From Microcebus murinus (Eukaryota; Chordata; Mammalia; Primates; Cheirogaleidae), in assembly GCF_040939455.1 (NCBI RefSeq), contig NC_134109.1, positions 39,325,501-39,389,500 of the forward strand: a stretch of DNA of 64,000 nt, read 5' to 3'. A program made the translations under genes and the position numbers. Positions 60,571 to 64,000 of this stretch are shown piece after piece. The notes beneath the pieces are model-generated. The model had not been told where the DNA came from and did not search any database. It saw only the letters and a program-made list of their open reading frames with translations. The first letter of the stretch is position 1, and each line of letters starts with the position of its first letter.

Positions 60571-63500
60571 CTGGGAATCAGAAGTACTTTTTTTGTAAGT
60601 GTTATCAAATTTAATTAAAAAGAAAACCGAAACAAAGATAACTTAGGTTTTTAAAGATGACATTTAACAGATCTGAGATTTTCTAAACTGGTATCATTAA
60701 AAAAAAAAAATCAGGTCGATCATTCAAAATTTATGACAGAGGGATGTACAAAATGACACAAAAGATTAACTTCAAAGAATGAAAACATTCAAGATAAAAA
60801 TGTGAAAAGAAAAAAATATTTGCTGTTAAATCAATGTATTACATAATCAGGGATATGTGCATACAAATGAAAATATCCTTTCATAAGATGCCAACTAGTT
60901 ATTTCTGAGATCATTCTTCTCTTTCATATTTCCTGAATTTTACCCTATAGAATACATTGCACAGATTTGAAAAAAAAAATTAACAATTTCAAGATTTGAA
61001 AAAAAAAATAACCTTTAAGTATAGGGAAATTTATTGTTTATACACTAACCCAAATTATTTTTACATGTACATTTACACTTGTAAGATACTTAAGTAGCAT
61101 GTACAGATTAGATTATGTACTTGAATATCACTCTCAGCTTTTCTCTAAAGTATCTTTAACAATATATTATATAGATATACCATTTCCTTCATTGATTACT
61201 TGAACAAAGCCTTGACTAGAAAAGGTCTAAATTTCATTACCAAATTTCTATAAAGAGAAAGATTTGATAAACCATACAACTGCATTTAAAATAATTTTAA
61301 AACATCCAGTTATTAAATGGGCATAGTGATATGATTTGCAGTGTTGTCATGCAGATGCATATTGGTATTTATATCACAGAATATAAAAAATTATGAACAA
61401 AGAAACTTACAAAGAATTCTAAAACTATTCACTTGAAGTAAAAGAAGTTTTAGCACACTTTATGTGCAAATTCAGGCCAAAAGTATTTGTAAGTTATATG
61501 TTCAAGTTTTGTTCAGTTTTTGTTTTCCAATGTTTATAGTAAGAAATGGTATTTTCTTTGTCATCACTGAGGCAAGAAATTATCATTATACTTCTCAATT
61601 TGTAAATACCTTTGAAAATAACAATGCATATAAAGATCTTTCATCCTTTGATCAAGCCTCAAATTACTAAAAGACAAACATGGCTACCCATAATATTTCT
61701 TTCCATGGTTTCAATTTTCCTTTTAGAATAAAGGCCAAATTTACCATCTATTATTTTTCGCCTTTTTTTAAAACCAGTCTTAAATCTGAACAAAATGCAA
61801 GGATCTCAGATTTGGTTTGCCAAGTTCCTTTATTGTGTAATCTTTAACATCTAGTATATTTATTCTACATGGTTCTAATGCTGGAAATCTACTGTACAAA
61901 AATAAAGGGATTTGATGTTTACCTAAACTGCACAATATCACAATCTAAAGCTGTAATACACTTAACATACAGTCTCTGCTAAGCCAATACAATTATTGGA
62001 TAGATAACTAGATACAATAGAAATGAACACTGATGATAAATTCAATCAATATGGTTTCAGGTCTAAAAAACATTACCTTGAATCATCACTATTTGATGTA
62101 TCTTACATCTCCTTTGTTAAAATATAAATTAGGATATTTTAACTGTGAAGAACATTACAGGAAAACAAATACTTTTTTAAAAATCTAAGGCTTTAAAAAC
62201 AGTTAATATCTCCTATTCCATGTGGGACAATCCATTTAAACTACCTGACCATTAATACTACACTAGCCTTGTTTCTTCCTGCTTTCAAAAAAGAAAAAGA
62301 TATTTTAAGAAATATTCCTTTAATTGCTATTTGACTATACATTTTAATTAGAATCTTAATAAGACTGAACGCTTTGATAAAAAATATATATGTATAGATC
62401 CGTGTTTCACATACATATATACAAATACATTCTGATCCCCTGTGATCCCACTCCACCAAGTTTGAGGGATTCTATCAGTTATCTCCAAAGTCACAACTTT
62501 AAAGCTCGGGTAATCTGTAGCAAAGATTTGAGAAATATATACATGAGTATAATCTTAAATTGGCTTAGAAGGATCACATACTTAATAACTGTATGGTTTA
62601 AATTATGAGCTGAATCTTTTCATATATCCAGAGAGTCAAGTATTTAGAAGGGGACAAATAACAGGATAAAGGAGAGCTGGAAAGCCTTTGTCCTTTTCTG
62701 TGCTGTGGACAGTCAAACCAACAATGTTTGAAGCAAGGTGAGGTTTAGTAGCCACAGTAATCTAGTGAAGGCATATATTTATAAAAGCCAAGGAAAAAAA
62801 AGAAAAAGGTATTCGGTGCCTGCTTTGGAAGCTGAATGCAGTATTTTTCACTGATGAGATACAACAACTTTTACAATACAAACAGTTACATTTTTTCTAT
62901 GTTTTTTAATAGTAACAGTTTTAATTAACGTAGTTTTATTCTCTAGTTGCAGTCTCATCAAATCCATCTGAGTAAAAAAATACCATATTTATGACATAAT
63001 CTCTAATTGAATGATACAAGTATAACAACACTTCAACATATCAAAAATATTGAGTATTAATGTAAACTCTGTCCAGATGGCATCTCTTCTAGCTTGATAA
63101 GTAATATAAAACAATATAACAAAATTATGTAAGTATTTCATAATTCCATCTAAAACTTAAAGAGTGCATACTAAAGAGAAAAGTAGCAAGTCGTTTCTAA
63201 TATTTGATCCCATTTCATAGTAAAAATACTGAAGCACTTACTCTTATTTCTTTAAACCACTAAGATAACATGTATGCCCAAGTTACTTTAAAGTGCCAAT
63301 ACATTAAATATCAACTTATCCTTATACAGATTCTTATGGTTTCATATACTTCCACTAATCAAGTTTGATCAATGATTATAGGATTCTAAATAGTTTATTT
63401 TACTATATTATCTATAAATAATTTATATTGAAATGATTAATTTAAAATATAAAAATTCCAAGACCTTTGGTAATAATAAGGAAACCACCTCATTGAACAG

Positions 63501-64000
63501 TATGTATGCCCACTGAATGAACTACTAAATAGTACATACACATAACTAGATGTATCATTATCAAGTAGTGGAGGAGGGCAATAAAAACAAAATAATAGCT
63601 TTAGACAGTACTGAAAATCAAAAACAATCATGATTCTAGTATCAGGCTGATTATGACTGCTATCAAATAGCTAAAAGGGAAAAAACAAAATTAAAGTGAA
63701 TATTAATTTTAATAATGCAGGCACAGTGAGATGTAATAGTGTGATAGGTCAATGCGTGCATGCTAGTAGAGGTCTTTAACGTGCAAATTAATGACATTCG
63801 GAGCCCAAAATGCATTTTAACACTATTAAAATCATGTCAGGTTCTTCTGCTTACAGAAACTACACTGCATATATGCATATGCAGTAAACTGGAATTCAAT
63901 AGAGAGAGAATGTTTATACCAAGTAGTAGCTGCATCAAAAATCATTTTAAATTTTTTCAAATATTTAAAGGCATTACATATGAGAGGCATGAACCTTTCC
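60571..64000 (-). other. PPM1A: PPM1A intron, partial
   Basis: All of the DNA from the acceptor at 60571 to the right window edge reads as AT-rich intron. I looked on the minus strand for the preceding PPM1A exon (expected to encode a segment ending near KYLECRVE) and did not find it, so it lies outside the window. No clear interspersed repeat is visible. Confidence 0.8.

Overview
The window is nuclear DNA from a primate, very probably a strepsirrhine and most likely a lemur. Three dimeric Alu copies carry the strepsirrhine left-arm/linker signature (CCTGAGCAAGAGCGAGA or a variant of it, then an AT-rich spacer with ATATATA before the right arm). There is also a short, CpG-rich, TTAA-flanked piggyBac-like element of a kind reported from mouse lemur.

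The only protein-coding gene I can support is the 3' end of PPM1A (protein phosphatase 2C alpha) on the minus strand. Its last three coding exons lie at 60462-60570, 58704-58761 and 57688-57717. They join in frame with canonical splice sites and give the PPM1A C-terminus ending DSTSTDDMW. The earlier exons, which hold the catalytic domain, lie beyond the right edge. From the stop codon at 57688 to about 47545 there is roughly 10 kb of AT-rich sequence in which I see no Alu or L1, ending near an AATAAA hexamer. I read this as a very long 3' UTR.

Positions 1-47500 are intergenic sequence downstream of PPM1A. In human the next genes downstream of PPM1A are C14orf39 (SIX6OS1) and the SIX6/SIX1/SIX4 cluster; none is seen here. 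This part holds interspersed repeats: MIR, L2, MER5A-type hAT, several L1 fragments of both orientations, Alu monomers and dimers, a Tigger-type element nested in an L1, and microsatellites. Between them lie unique stretches with some possible regulatory DNA: an orphan CpG island at about 28480-29180, CTCF-type motifs at 17854-17913 and 24847-24860, and a CpG-bearing non-repeat block at 32040-32480.

No tRNA, rRNA, CRISPR array or prokaryotic-type system is present. Most open reading frames in the window are chance frames or L1 ORF2 remnants. I found no new multi-gene system. The points most worth a second look are the piggyBac-like insertion, the long repeat-free 3' UTR, the orphan CpG island, a 263-bp local duplication spanning an L1/host junction, and the nested L1/Alu/Alu/Tigger locus. 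Repeat edges are estimated by eye and may be off by tens of bases.
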